A DNA stretch of 64,000 nt from Altererythrobacter sp. Root672 (GTDB lineage: Bacteria > Pseudomonadota > Alphaproteobacteria > Sphingomonadales > Sphingomonadaceae): positions 1,674,001 to 1,738,000 of the forward strand of contig NZ_LMHH01000001.1 in the NCBI RefSeq assembly GCF_001427865.1. The letters are read 5' to 3'. The notes beneath the pieces are model-generated. The model was not told the DNA's origin. It was given only the letters and a program-made list of their open reading frames with translations, and did not search any database. Made by a program: the position numbers and the translations under genes. Positions 1 to 8,655 of this stretch are shown here, in pieces; position 1 is the first letter of the stretch; every line of letters starts with the position of its first letter.

Positions 1-434
1 CAGCCGGCCACTTTGGCCATAGCCGGGAACGAGGGGTCCTGTTCCCAGTGCTCGACTGTCCGCCACGTGGTCATGTGGAAGTACATCATGTTGAGGCCAG
101 CCAGGGCCAGCAGCGCCATCTTCCCCAGGAACCAGGGGTTGATCATGTAGCTGCTCGCCTTGGAGACGAACAGCAGACCGCCGGTGAGTGCGGCCAGGGC
201 AAACGCACCCCAGGTCAGGGGCAGCGTGTCCTTGGCGAGCTGCGACACGCGCAGGGCATGTCCCTTCACACCAACGAGGCGCAAGTCGACCAGCGCGATC
301 GTGCCGATCACTGTGACGAGTGCGATCACGTGAGCCGTTTCGAGCGCCGGGAACATCCAGGTCGATTCGGCAATGGTCGTCCCGAGCGTGGAGTACTCGA
401 TCCGCTCCCAGAGATTTGTAGGTACAGGATACAT
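1..434 (-). CDS. DUF6644-like membrane protein (3' part outside window)
   Basis: The reading frame starts at the ATG at 432-434 (N-terminus MYPVPTNLWE) and stays open to the window edge, so only about the first 144 residues are seen. A ribosome site (AGGGGG) lies 8 bases upstream. Hydrophobic segments are visible around residues 28-50 (HVIALVTVIGTIALV), 75-90 and 105-120, so this is an inner-membrane protein. Length and style match the small DUF6644 proteins of sphingomonads, whose role is unknown. It lies 12 bases behind the similar gene at 447-971, and the two are probably co-transcribed. The family call is by resemblance only. Confidence 0.7.
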   Translation of the reverse strand, partial: MYPVPTNLWERIEYSTLGTTIAESTWMFPALETAHVIALVTVIGTIALVDLRLVGVKGHALRVSQLAKDTLPLTWGAFALAALTGGLLFVSKASSYMINPWFLGKMALLALAGLNMMYFHMTTWRTVEHWEQDPSFPAMAKVAG

Positions 435-446
435 CGAATAGCCCCC

Positions 447-971
447 TTAGGACGGCGCGTAGGCGATCCAGCGACCGCACAGCATGATCAGGCACCACAG
501 CACGACCAGGAAGATCGCAATGGCCTTGGTGCCACCGCTAACCGTGTCGTTTACCGCGCTTTGGCGGCGCAGGCGGTGAGCAAAGCCAATCGCAATCAGT
601 ACGCCCGATACGACCAGCACCATCTTGATCCAGAAGATCGAGTTGAGCAGGTTACGTACCGTATCGCCGAACAGCATGAGGCCGCCCGAAAGGACGATCA
701 CAGCAAGCGCCCACCACAGGATCTTGGTGTAGCGCGCGGACGTTTCCGCCAGCGTGGCATGACCAGCCAGGTTGAACACGCGCATGTTGAGCATGAGCAC
801 TGCCGCGAATGAGAAGGCGATACCCAGGATATGAGTCACCTGCATGATCGGGATCGCCCAGAAGCGCTCCACGATCCACAGCGACAGGGCCGACTCTGAC
901 ATCGACTGCGCGAATTGATTGAGTGGCGTCGTGTAGAGCCACTGCGTGAAATTATATAATAAGTCGCCCAT
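447..971 (-). CDS. DUF6644-like integral membrane protein
   Basis: This 174-residue protein begins MGDLLYNFTQ. I chose the ATG at 969-971, which has a purine-rich GGGAGAAAGAG stretch upstream; a longer frame to 1046 adds a non-membrane, Arg-rich extension that looks like untranslated leader. Four hydrophobic segments are visible (about residues 33-55, 72-94, 104-124 and 145-165), so it is an inner-membrane protein. It resembles the DUF6644 family seen beside PQQ-propeller and DUF6152 genes in sphingomonads; no biochemical role is known to me. It is the first gene of the leftward operon with the partial gene at 1-434. Its promoter is probably the element at 1080-1119. Confidence 0.75.
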   Translation of the reverse strand: MGDLLYNFTQWLYTTPLNQFAQSMSESALSLWIVERFWAIPIMQVTHILGIAFSFAAVLMLNMRVFNLAGHATLAETSARYTKILWWALAVIVLSGGLMLFGDTVRNLLNSIFWIKMVLVVSGVLIAIGFAHRLRRQSAVNDTVSGGTKAIAIFLVVLWCLIMLCGRWIAYAPS

Positions 972-1427
972 CAGGAAACTCTTTCTCCCTGCATTTGCCT
1001 TCCACTTGCAGGCCCGAGGATACGGACTCGCAGCGCGAGGCATCACCCCTTGTCTGCACAGCGGACGGCAAACTTGCCGAGTTAATAACGGTAACCGCCC
1101 GGTTACAACGCAGTTACACTACCGAAGCCTGCGCACCTTGACGTAACGCAAAACCCGCTAGCGTCAGGAAACGATCTCGCCAAGCCCTGTCGTTCACCCG
1201 ATCGTTCACTGGCGATTGACTATGTCTGACGCGCGCGAGATCGAAGGACTCGCTTCGCAAGTCAAGCGGCGCTGCGGTAGTGATACAAACTGCGACAATA
1301 GTGGGACCGAGGGCGACGCGAGAGGCCATTGTCAAACCCTCGAAGCGATCCTAGGACAGAATCAACGAGGGCTCGCTTTGGCGTGGTCCGATACGTCGGG
1401 TTTCGTACTGTTTGGGAGGGATAGTAT
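972..1427. other. Divergent intergenic region, no gene seen
   Basis: This 456-base region separates the leftward DUF6644 genes from the rightward PQQ-propeller gene. Short frames on both strands lack ribosome sites and protein-like composition. It holds the promoter-like element at 1080-1119 for the leftward operon. A TTGACT hexamer near 1216 could serve the rightward gene. Confidence 0.6.
1080..1119 (-). promoter_or_regulatory. Promoter-like element shared with the receptor gene at 28683-30710
   Basis: On the minus strand this reads GTGTAAC-TGCG-TTGTAACC, a short spacer, GGTTACCG, then an AT-rich TTAACT. TTGTAA and TTAACT are 17 bases apart, which fits a -35/-10 pair. It contains the direct repeat TGTAAC-N5-TGTAAC and the inverted pair GGTAACC/GGTTAC. 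A near-identical element lies at 30820-30858, in the same orientation and at almost the same distance from its gene (117 versus 118 bases). The sequence is seen directly; a common regulator is inference. Confidence 0.5.
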
Positions 1428-3326
1428 ATGCGTGTCGCAAAGGGCCTTAGGCTCGCGACAGGCTTGCTGCTTGCAGCCAGCACCGCCGCCATCGCTCAGG
1501 ACGCGATTCCTGATGGGGATTGGCAGACCATCAACCGCGATTCCGCGGCCACTCGCTATTCCCCTCTGGCGGACGTCAACCGGTCCAACGTCACCAACCT
1601 GACGCAGACCTGGGAATATCCGCTGCGCTCGTTCAACACTGCCGTGCCGGTGGTGATCGACGGCACCATGTTCTTTCCCGCGGGCAACCGCATCGTCGCG
1701 CTCGACGCTGACACCGGCCAGGAGCGCTGGGTCTTCACGATCCCGCCCGCCGGCGAACAGCCGCGCAATGCCTCGACTCGCGGTGTGGGCTACTGGCCCG
1801 GTGACGGATCCACGCCTGCTCGCATTCTGGTCATGGCCGGTTCGACGATGCTCGCGCTCGACGCCGCCAATGGCCAGCCTTCCGCCGGCTTCGGCGAAGG
1901 CGGGATGATCGATGTCGGCGTTTCCTTTGGCGGCTCGGTAACGATCGCCCAGGACGTGGCGATCATCGGTGCCGCGACGCTGGAGAATCCGATCGGCGTC
2001 CCTGGCAACCCCCGCGCTTTCGATGTCCGTACGGGCCGCAAGCTGTGGGAATTCCAGACGGTCCCGCAGGCCGGCGAACCGCACAACGAGACTTGGGGCA
2101 ATGGCTGGAAAGGCCGCTCCGGCACCAACATGTGGGCCTTTACTGCCCCGGTGGACCTTGAGCGCGGAATCGTCATCCTGCCGATCGCGGGCCCTGCCCC
2201 GAACTACTGGGGCGGCGAGCGCCCGGGCACCAATCTTTACGGCAACTCGCTGGTAGCGGTCGATTTCAAGACCGGCCAGTACAAGTGGCATTACCAGACC
2301 GTCCATCACGACATCTGGGACACCGACATGCCGAGCGCCGGCCCGCTGATCAACGTGACGATCAACGGCAAGTCGGAACCGGTCATCGCCCACGTCGGCA
2401 AGTCGAGCCTGTTCTACGTGATCGATCGCGAAACCGGCGTGCCGGCCCTCCCGGTCGAAGAGCGTGCGGTCCCGATCGGGGACGTGCCGGGCGAATATTA
2501 CCACCCGACGCAGCCGATCCCGGTCAACACGCCGCCGCTCAGCCGCGTGTCGCTGACGTTCGACGACATCGTCGATGCTGAAGATACCACCCCGGAACAC
2601 GCCGCGGCCTGCCGCGCGATGTGGGACAAGGCGGGCGGCTATCTGAACTTCGGCCTGTTCACACCCTTCATGTACCACCAGGCCGGCACCCCGCCGCGTT
2701 CGACCATCCAGCTTCCGGGCGGAACGGGCGGCGTGAACTGGGGCGGTGCCGCGGCCGATCCGACGACGGGCCTGGTCTACGTCAACGCGCAAGACACCTC
2801 GCTCGTCGGCTGGGTCGAGCGCAAGGAGTCGAGCGAAAGCTACAGCTTCGACGCGAACGACACCAACCAGCCCTACGACCGCGCGAGCGTCGATGGGAAG
2901 GGCCCGTTCTTCTCGTTCAGCGCACCGCTTTCGGGACAATATGACGCTCAAGGCCGCGGTGTCGGCGTGAGCGCACCCTGCTACAAACCGCCATGGGGCG
3001 AACTGGTCGCGATCGATGCCAACTCCGGCGCGATCAAGTGGTCGGTTCCCCTTGGCGTGATCGACGAATTGCCGGAAGGCAAGCGGCTCGTGGGCAATTC
3101 CGGCAGCGCCGGTCCCTCGGTCACCGCTGGCGGCCTGGTCTTCGTCGGCGCCACGAACGACAGGCGCTTCCGCGCCTTCGATGCGCAGACCGGACAACAG
3201 CTCTGGGAAGCGCAACTAAAGGGCAACGCCAATGCGAATCCGATGACCTATCGGGGCCGCAGCGGCAGGCAGTATATCGCCATCAATGCTGGTGGCACTA
3301 TCGTAAGCTATTCGCTATCCCGGTAG
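1428..3326 (+). CDS. Secreted PQQ-dependent dehydrogenase-like beta-propeller protein
   Basis: This 632-residue protein has a Sec signal peptide (cleavage near AIA-QD, about residue 24) and a strong GGGAGGG ribosome site before the ATG. The body has the propeller repeats of quinoprotein alcohol/glucose dehydrogenases: W-motifs such as DTGQERW and ANSGAIKW, the HHDIWDTD signature (about residue 290), and NWGGAAADPTTGLVYV. No fused cytochrome c motif (CxxCH) is seen, so electrons would pass to a separate acceptor. The expected role is periplasmic oxidation of an alcohol, sugar or polyol with PQQ as cofactor; the substrate cannot be told. It heads a rightward cluster with the genes at 3356 and 4284. 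Some family members lack enzyme activity, so the catalytic role is likely but not certain. Confidence 0.85.
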   Translation: MRVAKGLRLATGLLLAASTAAIAQDAIPDGDWQTINRDSAATRYSPLADVNRSNVTNLTQTWEYPLRSFNTAVPVVIDGTMFFPAGNRIVALDADTGQERWVFTIPPAGEQPRNASTRGVGYWPGDGSTPARILVMAGSTMLALDAANGQPSAGFGEGGMIDVGVSFGGSVTIAQDVAIIGAATLENPIGVPGNPRAFDVRTGRKLWEFQTVPQAGEPHNETWGNGWKGRSGTNMWAFTAPVDLERGIVILPIAGPAPNYWGGERPGTNLYGNSLVAVDFKTGQYKWHYQTVHHDIWDTDMPSAGPLINVTINGKSEPVIAHVGKSSLFYVIDRETGVPALPVEERAVPIGDVPGEYYHPTQPIPVNTPPLSRVSLTFDDIVDAEDTTPEHAAACRAMWDKAGGYLNFGLFTPFMYHQAGTPPRSTIQLPGGTGGVNWGGAAADPTTGLVYVNAQDTSLVGWVERKESSESYSFDANDTNQPYDRASVDGKGPFFSFSAPLSGQYDAQGRGVGVSAPCYKPPWGELVAIDANSGAIKWSVPLGVIDELPEGKRLVGNSGSAGPSVTAGGLVFVGATNDRRFRAFDAQTGQQLWEAQLKGNANANPMTYRGRSGRQYIAINAGGTIVSYSLSR

Positions 3327-3355
3327 GGTTACCCAAAAGAGAGAGGTTATTGGGG

Positions 3356-4213
3356 ATGAAACGACTTTCCATTCTGGCAGCAACGGCGGCGGCCTTCGTC
3401 ATGGCCGGCGGCACCGCTGTGCTGGCTCCGGCTGCAGCGCAAACGGCGCAGCCCGCGAACATTGGCGGCAAGCCGAACCTCAACGGTATCTGGCAGACCC
3501 TGAACAATGCCAACGACGACCTGGAGCCGCATTCGGCCAAGCCGAACCCGTTGCCCGAGGCCGGCCGTGCACTCGGCGCGCTCTCGGCTATCCAGCCGGG
3601 CCTGGGCGTCGTTGAAGGCGGCAAGATTCCGTACAAGCCGGAAGCTCTTGAGCGCCTCAACCACAACCGCGCCAACCTGGTGAAGCATGACCCTGAAGCG
3701 GCTTGCTACCTCCCGGGCGTGCCGCGCGCGACTTACATGCCCTACCCGTTCCAGATCGTTCAGGGCGAAAACGACGACATCCTGATGGTCTACGAATACG
3801 CGACCGCAAACCGCGTGATCGAGATGCGCGACGTCGAAGTTCCGCCGATCGACACCTGGATGGGCACCTCCTACGGCAAGTGGGACGGCAACACCCTGGT
3901 CGTCACCACCCTGGCCCTCGGCCCGGGCGACGTGAAGCTTCCGGGCGGCGAAATGGAAGAAGGCGTGACCTGGCTCGACCGGGCCGGCAACTACCTGAGC
4001 AACACCTCGACCGTTACCGAGCGTTTCACCAAAGTGAACGACAACCTCATCCAGTACAGCGCCACGATCGAGGATCCGCAGCTTTATACCAAGCCGTGGA
4101 CCATCTCGATGCCGCTGTACCGCCGGATGGAACCCAATGCGCAGCTGCTCGAATTCCGTTGCGTCCCATTCAGCGAGCCCATGCTATATGGTGACTTGCT
4201 GGAAGGGCAGTAA
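3356..4213 (+). CDS. Secreted protein of unknown function, PQQ-cluster member
   Basis: This 285-residue protein starts MKRLSILAATAAAFVMAGG with a clear Sec signal peptide ending near PAAAQ (about residue 33). The ATG at 3356 follows GAGAGG; a longer frame upstream only repeats the end of the previous gene in another frame. It has conserved-looking stretches such as GKPNLNGIWQTLN near the mature N-terminus, typical of secreted proteins found next to PQQ-propellers and DUF6152 proteins. I cannot name a catalytic motif. It lies 29 bases behind the propeller gene and is probably its co-transcribed partner in the periplasm. Confidence 0.75.
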   Translation: MKRLSILAATAAAFVMAGGTAVLAPAAAQTAQPANIGGKPNLNGIWQTLNNANDDLEPHSAKPNPLPEAGRALGALSAIQPGLGVVEGGKIPYKPEALERLNHNRANLVKHDPEAACYLPGVPRATYMPYPFQIVQGENDDILMVYEYATANRVIEMRDVEVPPIDTWMGTSYGKWDGNTLVVTTLALGPGDVKLPGGEMEEGVTWLDRAGNYLSNTSTVTERFTKVNDNLIQYSATIEDPQLYTKPWTISMPLYRRMEPNAQLLEFRCVPFSEPMLYGDLLEGQ

Positions 4214-4283
4214 GCAGCAGTCCGCATAATCTAACAATAATAAATACTTGACCCGCAAAGACAGATTTCAAGGAGTTAAGACA

Positions 4284-4700
4284 ATGCAAGTGAAGAAGTG
4301 GACTGCTGCCGCGGTTGGCGCAGTGCTCGCTCTGAGCGCTGCCGGCACCGCTGTCGCCCACCATTCCTTCGCCACCGAGTTCGACCGCAACAAGCCGATC
4401 CGGCTTGAAGGCAAGGTGGTGAAGTTCGAGTGGGTCAACCCGCACTCGTGGATTCACCTTAAGACCAAGGACGGCACCACCTGGCGCGTCGAAGGCGGTG
4501 CGCCCAGCGCCCTGCTGCGTCGTGGCTGGAACAGAAACTCGCTGCCGGCCGGCACCGACATCATCGTCGACGCGTTCCGCGCTCGCGATGGTGACACCCG
4601 CGCCAGCGCCGCCGAAATCCGCTTCCCGAACGGTCGCGAGCTCTCGCTCGGCAACCCGACGACCGAAGCGGTTGCTGCTGCCGCCAAGCGCGGCCAGTAA
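4284..4700 (+). CDS. DUF6152 family periplasmic protein
   Basis: This 138-residue protein has a signal peptide (MQVKKWTAAAVGAVLALSA..TAVAHH). I chose the ATG at 4284 because AGGAG sits 8 bases upstream; the frame opening at 4248 adds 12 residues without a ribosome site. After the signal it has HHSFATEFD and LEGKVVKFEWVNPHSWIHL, the hallmark of DUF6152 proteins, probably a small beta-barrel (OB-like) fold. The conserved histidines after the signal could bind metal, but that is a guess. It is the last gene of the PQQ cluster and is followed at once by a strong terminator. Confidence 0.8.
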   Translation: MQVKKWTAAAVGAVLALSAAGTAVAHHSFATEFDRNKPIRLEGKVVKFEWVNPHSWIHLKTKDGTTWRVEGGAPSALLRRGWNRNSLPAGTDIIVDAFRARDGDTRASAAEIRFPNGRELSLGNPTTEAVAAAAKRGQ

Positions 4701-4718
4701 GCCAAACGGCACTACAAG

Positions 4719-4757
4719 AAAGGGGCCTGCGACCACCTCGGTCGCAGGCCCTTTTTC
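4719..4757 (+). terminator. Rho-independent terminator of the PQQ cluster
   Basis: A perfect 12-bp stem (4723-4734 paired with 4740-4751) with a 5-base loop is followed by TTTTT. An A-run precedes the stem, so it could also work on the other strand. It ends transcription after the DUF6152 gene. Confidence 0.92.
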
Positions 4758-4874
4758 TATGCATCGGAGGAAATCAGGGTTTTCTCCTGCCGGAACCAAG
4801 GGAAAGGTTCGGCGTTATCCTGCATCAAGCCCGCTGCGGCGGCGTGGGGGAAGCAGAATGCAGAGTAAGCCATT

Positions 4875-5243
4875 ATGAGCACCGTCCTTCTCGTCGAGGA
4901 TGAACTGCTCGTGCGGGAACTCTGTCTCGAGGATTTGACGGACGCGGGCTTTGAAGTCACGGCCGCCAACGACGGGGACGAAGCGCTCGCGATCTTGCGC
5001 CAGGGCCGCACTTTCGACCTCCTCTTCACCGATATCCGCATGCCAGGCATGACCGACGGCTGGGAACTTGCCCGTGTCGCCAAGGAGATCCTTCCGGGCC
5101 TCAAAGTGATCTACGCGACCGGAATGGGCGAGACCGACTACGAGTTCCCGATTACCGAGGCCTATGTCCGCAAGCCCTACACGCTCAAGGAACTGCGCAA
5201 GGCGCTCGACAACCTCGGATTTCAGTTCGCGACGGTGAACTGA
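4875..5243 (+). CDS. Single-domain response regulator (CheY-like receiver)
   Basis: This 122-residue protein is only a receiver domain. The acidic pair E8-D9, the phospho-acceptor D53 in FTDIRMPGM, T83-like ATG and K100 in VRKPYT are in the expected places. There is no output domain, so it must act by protein contact or as a phosphate sink. Such receivers are common as partners of HWE/PAS kinases in alphaproteobacteria; no kinase lies next to it. It sits alone between the PQQ terminator and the receptor gene and may be unrelated to both. Confidence 0.88.
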   Translation: MSTVLLVEDELLVRELCLEDLTDAGFEVTAANDGDEALAILRQGRTFDLLFTDIRMPGMTDGWELARVAKEILPGLKVIYATGMGETDYEFPITEAYVRKPYTLKELRKALDNLGFQFATVN

Positions 5244-5376
5244 CGGTCGCGGCCACCGCCGCAGACTGCCATCCCAACAGCAATAAACCATCGGCCCCGC
5301 GTATCGCGCAGGCCCGTAGTGCTGCTTTTACGCATCAGTTACGGCAACAGATGTGCTTTGACCTTAACGCCCGATT

Positions 5377-5408
5377 GACAGCGCTACCCCGCTTTTGGTA
5401 GCGCTACC
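5377..5408 (+). promoter_or_regulatory. Tandem LacI-type operators before the TonB-dependent receptor
   Basis: A perfect 12-bp palindrome GGTAGCGCTACC lies at 5397-5408, and a partial copy GACAGCGCTACC lies at 5377-5388. Their centres are 20 bases apart, two helical turns, so dimers would sit on the same DNA face. The left copy overlaps a TTGACA -35-like hexamer (5375-5380). The central CG within a palindrome is typical of LacI/GalR operators. They probably control the receptor at 5471 in response to a sugar. Confidence 0.6.
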
Positions 5409-5470
5409 TGCGAAGTCTAAACGGCTTGCCTCGTAGCCCATAGGGCACGAGCCAGGGGAGGGAATGTCAT

Positions 5471-8400
5471 ATGAACCGGTCCAAAGTCTTGTCCGCGCTC
5501 GTTCGGTCGGCGTCGATCGCCACTATTGCGACGTGTTTTGTTAGCGCTAACGCCGCAATGGCGCAGGATTCTCCGCCTGCGGAGAATGAGATCGTCGTCA
5601 CAGGCGTACGCGCCTCGCTCGACCGCTCGATCGACCTGAAGCGCGAATCGCACGGTGTCGTCGACGGTATTTCGGCCGAAGACATCGGTAAGTTCCCTGA
5701 CACCAACCTCGCCGAATCACTTCAGCGCATCACCGGCGTTTCGATCGACCGCGTGAACGGCGAAGGTTCGAAGGTCACGGTCCGCGGCTTCGGCCCGGGC
5801 TACAACCTCGTCACTCTCAACGGCCGTGCCATCCCGACGGCGAGCATCGCCTCGATCGGCCAGGACCAGAACGGCGACTTCGTTTCGGGCACCACCCGCT
5901 CGTTCGATTTCTCGAACGTCGCGACTGAAGGCGTGAGCATGCTCGAGGTCTACAAGACCGCGCGCGCTTCCGTCACCTCGGGCGGTATCGGCGCCACGAT
6001 CAACATCGTCACCCGCAAGCCGCTGGACGGCGAAGCCGGCTTCAGTGGCTCGATCGGCGCCAAGGCAGTCTATGACACCACCGACACCGACTTTGCTCGC
6101 GTTACGCCGGAAGTGTCCGGCCTGCTCAACTGGGTCAGCGACGATGGCAAGTTCGGCATCGGCCTGTTCGGCAGCTGGCAGCGGCGCAACAACTCGGCGC
6201 CGTCGGCCTCGGTCAATGACTGGAACGTCGAAACCTTCGCGCAGTTCTCGGACCCGAGCCGCGGCCGTGTGAATGCGTCGACTACGTTCGACAACCCACC
6301 CTCGGCCGACACCCTGGTGTCTTTCCCGAACGACATGCGCCTGCACTATTCGGAATTCCAGCGCGAGCGGATCAACGGCCAGGTAACCCTGCAATTCCAG
6401 CCTTCGGACGTGTTGCAGATCACTGCCGACGGTACGTTCTTCCAGAATCAGTCGGAAGAACAGCGCAGCGACCAGGCGACCTGGCTCAACCGGCCGTTCA
6501 GCAACGTCGGGTTTGACGGCAACACCGATGTCGCCACCGCAATTTCGATCACCGACATCATCTCGGGCGCCAAGGACGGCGGCTTCGAGCAGCAGTATCG
6601 TGCGATCGAGGATCGTCTCGCGTCGTTCGGCCTCAACCTCCAGTACGAGCCGATGGAAAACCTGACGCTGTACCTCGACGGTCATTATTCGAAGGCGAAG
6701 TCGCTGCCGAACAACCCGCTCGGCCACTCTTCGACTCTCGTCGCCATCGCCCAGAAGGGGGTTGCCGGCCAGACGCTGGAAATCATCGACGGCTTCCCGG
6801 TCCAGTCGATCACCTTCAACGACAATCCCGCGACGGGCGGCAACGGCAATGCCAATGGCATTCTCGACTTGCCGGACCTCGGTTCGCAGGTCGCGCGCAG
6901 CACGACTTCGCGTCAGGTGCAGGACACCATCGAGGTCCGTTTCGACGGCGCCTGGGAAATGGGTGACGACGACCGCGTGACCTTTGGCGCTGCGTATCGC
7001 GACAACGACATGAACCAGACCCGCACCGACACCTACCAGGCGCTGGGTGACTGGGGTGTGGGTCACGTTGGTGACGTCCAACAGTTCGCTCCGGGCGTCG
7101 TGAGCGAATTCTGCCTGCCGTGCAAATTCAACAAGTTCGACCCGATGGCGACCGGCGCTCTGCTGAATTCGTTCCGGGGTGACGCGACGCAGCTCTATAC
7201 CCTCCTGGGCAACGAGTATCCGAACTTCGGCAGCGTCAACGGTGAACAGGACAACACTGTGAAGGAACAGATCTGGGCGGCTTACGCGCAGGTCGAGGTC
7301 AACACCGAACTGAGCCATATGCCGATCAACATCGTTGCCGGCGTCCGCTACGAGCGGACCAATTCCACGTCGATCTCGGTGATCATACCGCCTTCCGAAT
7401 TGCGCTGGGATGCGGACAACGACTTCACCAAGGTCTTGGCCGCCAACAGCATCAACTACGAGCTGGATCACGATTACGACCACATCTTGCCGGCCCTCGA
7501 CTTCTCGATCGACTTCACGAGTGACATCAAGGGTCGCGTTTCCTACGGCAAGACGATCTCCCGGCCGGACTTCGGATCGCTGTTCTCGGCGGTCGACATC
7601 GGGTCGAACAACCCGAACCGTCCGACCCTGCTCGGCGGCGTGCCGTCAGCCCGTTCGGGCAACCCGCTGCTGGTGCCGCTGGTGTCCGACAACTTCGACG
7701 TTTCGCTCGAATACTACTTCGCACCGACCAGCTACGTTTCGGCCGGCTTCTTCGACAAGCGCGTGAGCAACTTCGTCGGCACCGGTCAGGAGAACCAGGA
7801 ACTGTTCGGCCTGCGTGATGCTGGTTCGGGCGCAGCAGGTACCCGTTCGGGCGACGCAGCGACTTACCTGCGCGGTATTGGCGCCGACTTGTCCGACGTG
7901 AACCTGTTCACGATGACCGCCCTCATCGACCAGGTCGGCCTGGCCGCTGCCAGCGCGCAGTTCCAGGCCAACTTCACGAACGGCGCGCTCAGCCAGGCCT
8001 TCATTGACCAGGTCCTGACGGCCTACAACGTGTCGCCGAACGCCGCCGATCCGTTGTTCACCTTCCAGGTGCAGAAGCCGGTCAACAACAAGGAAGGTCA
8101 CATCTACGGCCTCGAAATCGCCGGTCAGTATTTCCTCGGAGATACGGGTCTCGGCATCTCGGGCGCCTATACGATGGTGAACGGCGATATCGGCTACGAC
8201 ATCCTGGCCGCGCCGAGCGCCGACCAGTTCGCCCTGCTCGGCCTGTCCGACACGGCAAACGTCACGCTGATCTACGAGAACTTCGGTTTCTCTGCCCGGC
8301 TGGCTTACAACTGGCGCGACTCCTACCTGTCGAACAACAGCCGTGGCGGTTCGCGCAACCCGGTGTTCGTGGCCGCTTATGACCAGCTCGACTTCAACCT

Positions 8401-8554
8401 GAGCTACGATGTGACCGAAAACATCGCGCTCTCGTTCGAAGCGATCAACATCACCGAATCGAGCACGAAAACCTTCGCCCGCACGGAGAACCAGCCGTGG
8501 TTCATCACCGAGCAGGGCAGGCGCTTCTACTTCGGCGCACGCTACCGGTTCTGA
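5471..8554 (+). CDS. TonB-dependent receptor, Xanthomonas/Caulobacter type
   Basis: This 1027-residue outer-membrane receptor starts at the ATG at 5471 behind GGGGAGGG. The signal peptide (to about AMAQ, residue 32) is followed by a TonB-box-like EIVVTGVRASL and a plug domain (ESLQRITGVSIDR, VTVRGFGPGYN, TARASVTSGGIGATINI). The remainder is a 22-strand-type barrel ending FYFGARYRF with the terminal Phe needed for BAM insertion. Length and plug style match the TIGR01782 group, which mostly import oligosaccharides. The neighbours support this: SapC, cupin, halogenase-like enzyme, GH3 enzymes and a LacI regulator. It likely imports a glucan or glycoside breakdown product; the exact substrate is unknown. 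Confidence 0.93.
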   Translation: MNRSKVLSALVRSASIATIATCFVSANAAMAQDSPPAENEIVVTGVRASLDRSIDLKRESHGVVDGISAEDIGKFPDTNLAESLQRITGVSIDRVNGEGSKVTVRGFGPGYNLVTLNGRAIPTASIASIGQDQNGDFVSGTTRSFDFSNVATEGVSMLEVYKTARASVTSGGIGATINIVTRKPLDGEAGFSGSIGAKAVYDTTDTDFARVTPEVSGLLNWVSDDGKFGIGLFGSWQRRNNSAPSASVNDWNVETFAQFSDPSRGRVNASTTFDNPPSADTLVSFPNDMRLHYSEFQRERINGQVTLQFQPSDVLQITADGTFFQNQSEEQRSDQATWLNRPFSNVGFDGNTDVATAISITDIISGAKDGGFEQQYRAIEDRLASFGLNLQYEPMENLTLYLDGHYSKAKSLPNNPLGHSSTLVAIAQKGVAGQTLEIIDGFPVQSITFNDNPATGGNGNANGILDLPDLGSQVARSTTSRQVQDTIEVRFDGAWEMGDDDRVTFGAAYRDNDMNQTRTDTYQALGDWGVGHVGDVQQFAPGVVSEFCLPCKFNKFDPMATGALLNSFRGDATQLYTLLGNEYPNFGSVNGEQDNTVKEQIWAAYAQVEVNTELSHMPINIVAGVRYERTNSTSISVIIPPSELRWDADNDFTKVLAANSINYELDHDYDHILPALDFSIDFTSDIKGRVSYGKTISRPDFGSLFSAVDIGSNNPNRPTLLGGVPSARSGNPLLVPLVSDNFDVSLEYYFAPTSYVSAGFFDKRVSNFVGTGQENQELFGLRDAGSGAAGTRSGDAATYLRGIGADLSDVNLFTMTALIDQVGLAAASAQFQANFTNGALSQAFIDQVLTAYNVSPNAADPLFTFQVQKPVNNKEGHIYGLEIAGQYFLGDTGLGISGAYTMVNGDIGYDILAAPSADQFALLGLSDTANVTLIYENFGFSARLAYNWRDSYLSNNSRGGSRNPVFVAAYDQLDFNLSYDVTENIALSFEAINITESSTKTFARTENQPWFITEQGRRFYFGARYRF
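5540..5551 (+). promoter_or_regulatory. Palindrome resembling the upstream operators, inside the signal-peptide codons
   Basis: GTTAGCGCTAAC is a perfect 12-bp palindrome with the same TAGCGCTA core as the operators at 5377-5408. It lies 143 bases downstream, inside codons 24-27 of the receptor. It could be a third site allowing looping, or chance, since it encodes ordinary signal-peptide residues. Confidence 0.3.
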
Positions 8555-8582
8555 TCTTGCGGTCACCGGTAAGGTGAGGGGG

Positions 8583-8612
8583 AAGGCCGTGCCCGCAAGG
8601 CACGGCCTTTCG
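8583..8612 (+). terminator. Hairpin between receptor and SapC genes
   Basis: An 11-bp stem (8583-8593 with 8599-8609) with a CGCAA loop is followed by a short, interrupted T-run (TTTCGCTTT). The weak tail suggests partial termination, which would give more receptor than downstream enzyme. Confidence 0.65.
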
Positions 8613-8655
8613 CTTTGCTGACGCGTCGAATTCTGCAACACAGTTGATTGCTGCC

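Noticed and set aside
48-812. Long rightward frame over the DUF6644 genes
   Set aside because: It is antisense to two coupled membrane-protein genes with good ribosome sites; its Gln/His/Arg-rich composition is that of a shadow.
5717-7483. 588-codon frame antisense to the TonB-dependent receptor
   Set aside because: GC-rich third positions create long antisense frames; the receptor has all family motifs, this frame has none.
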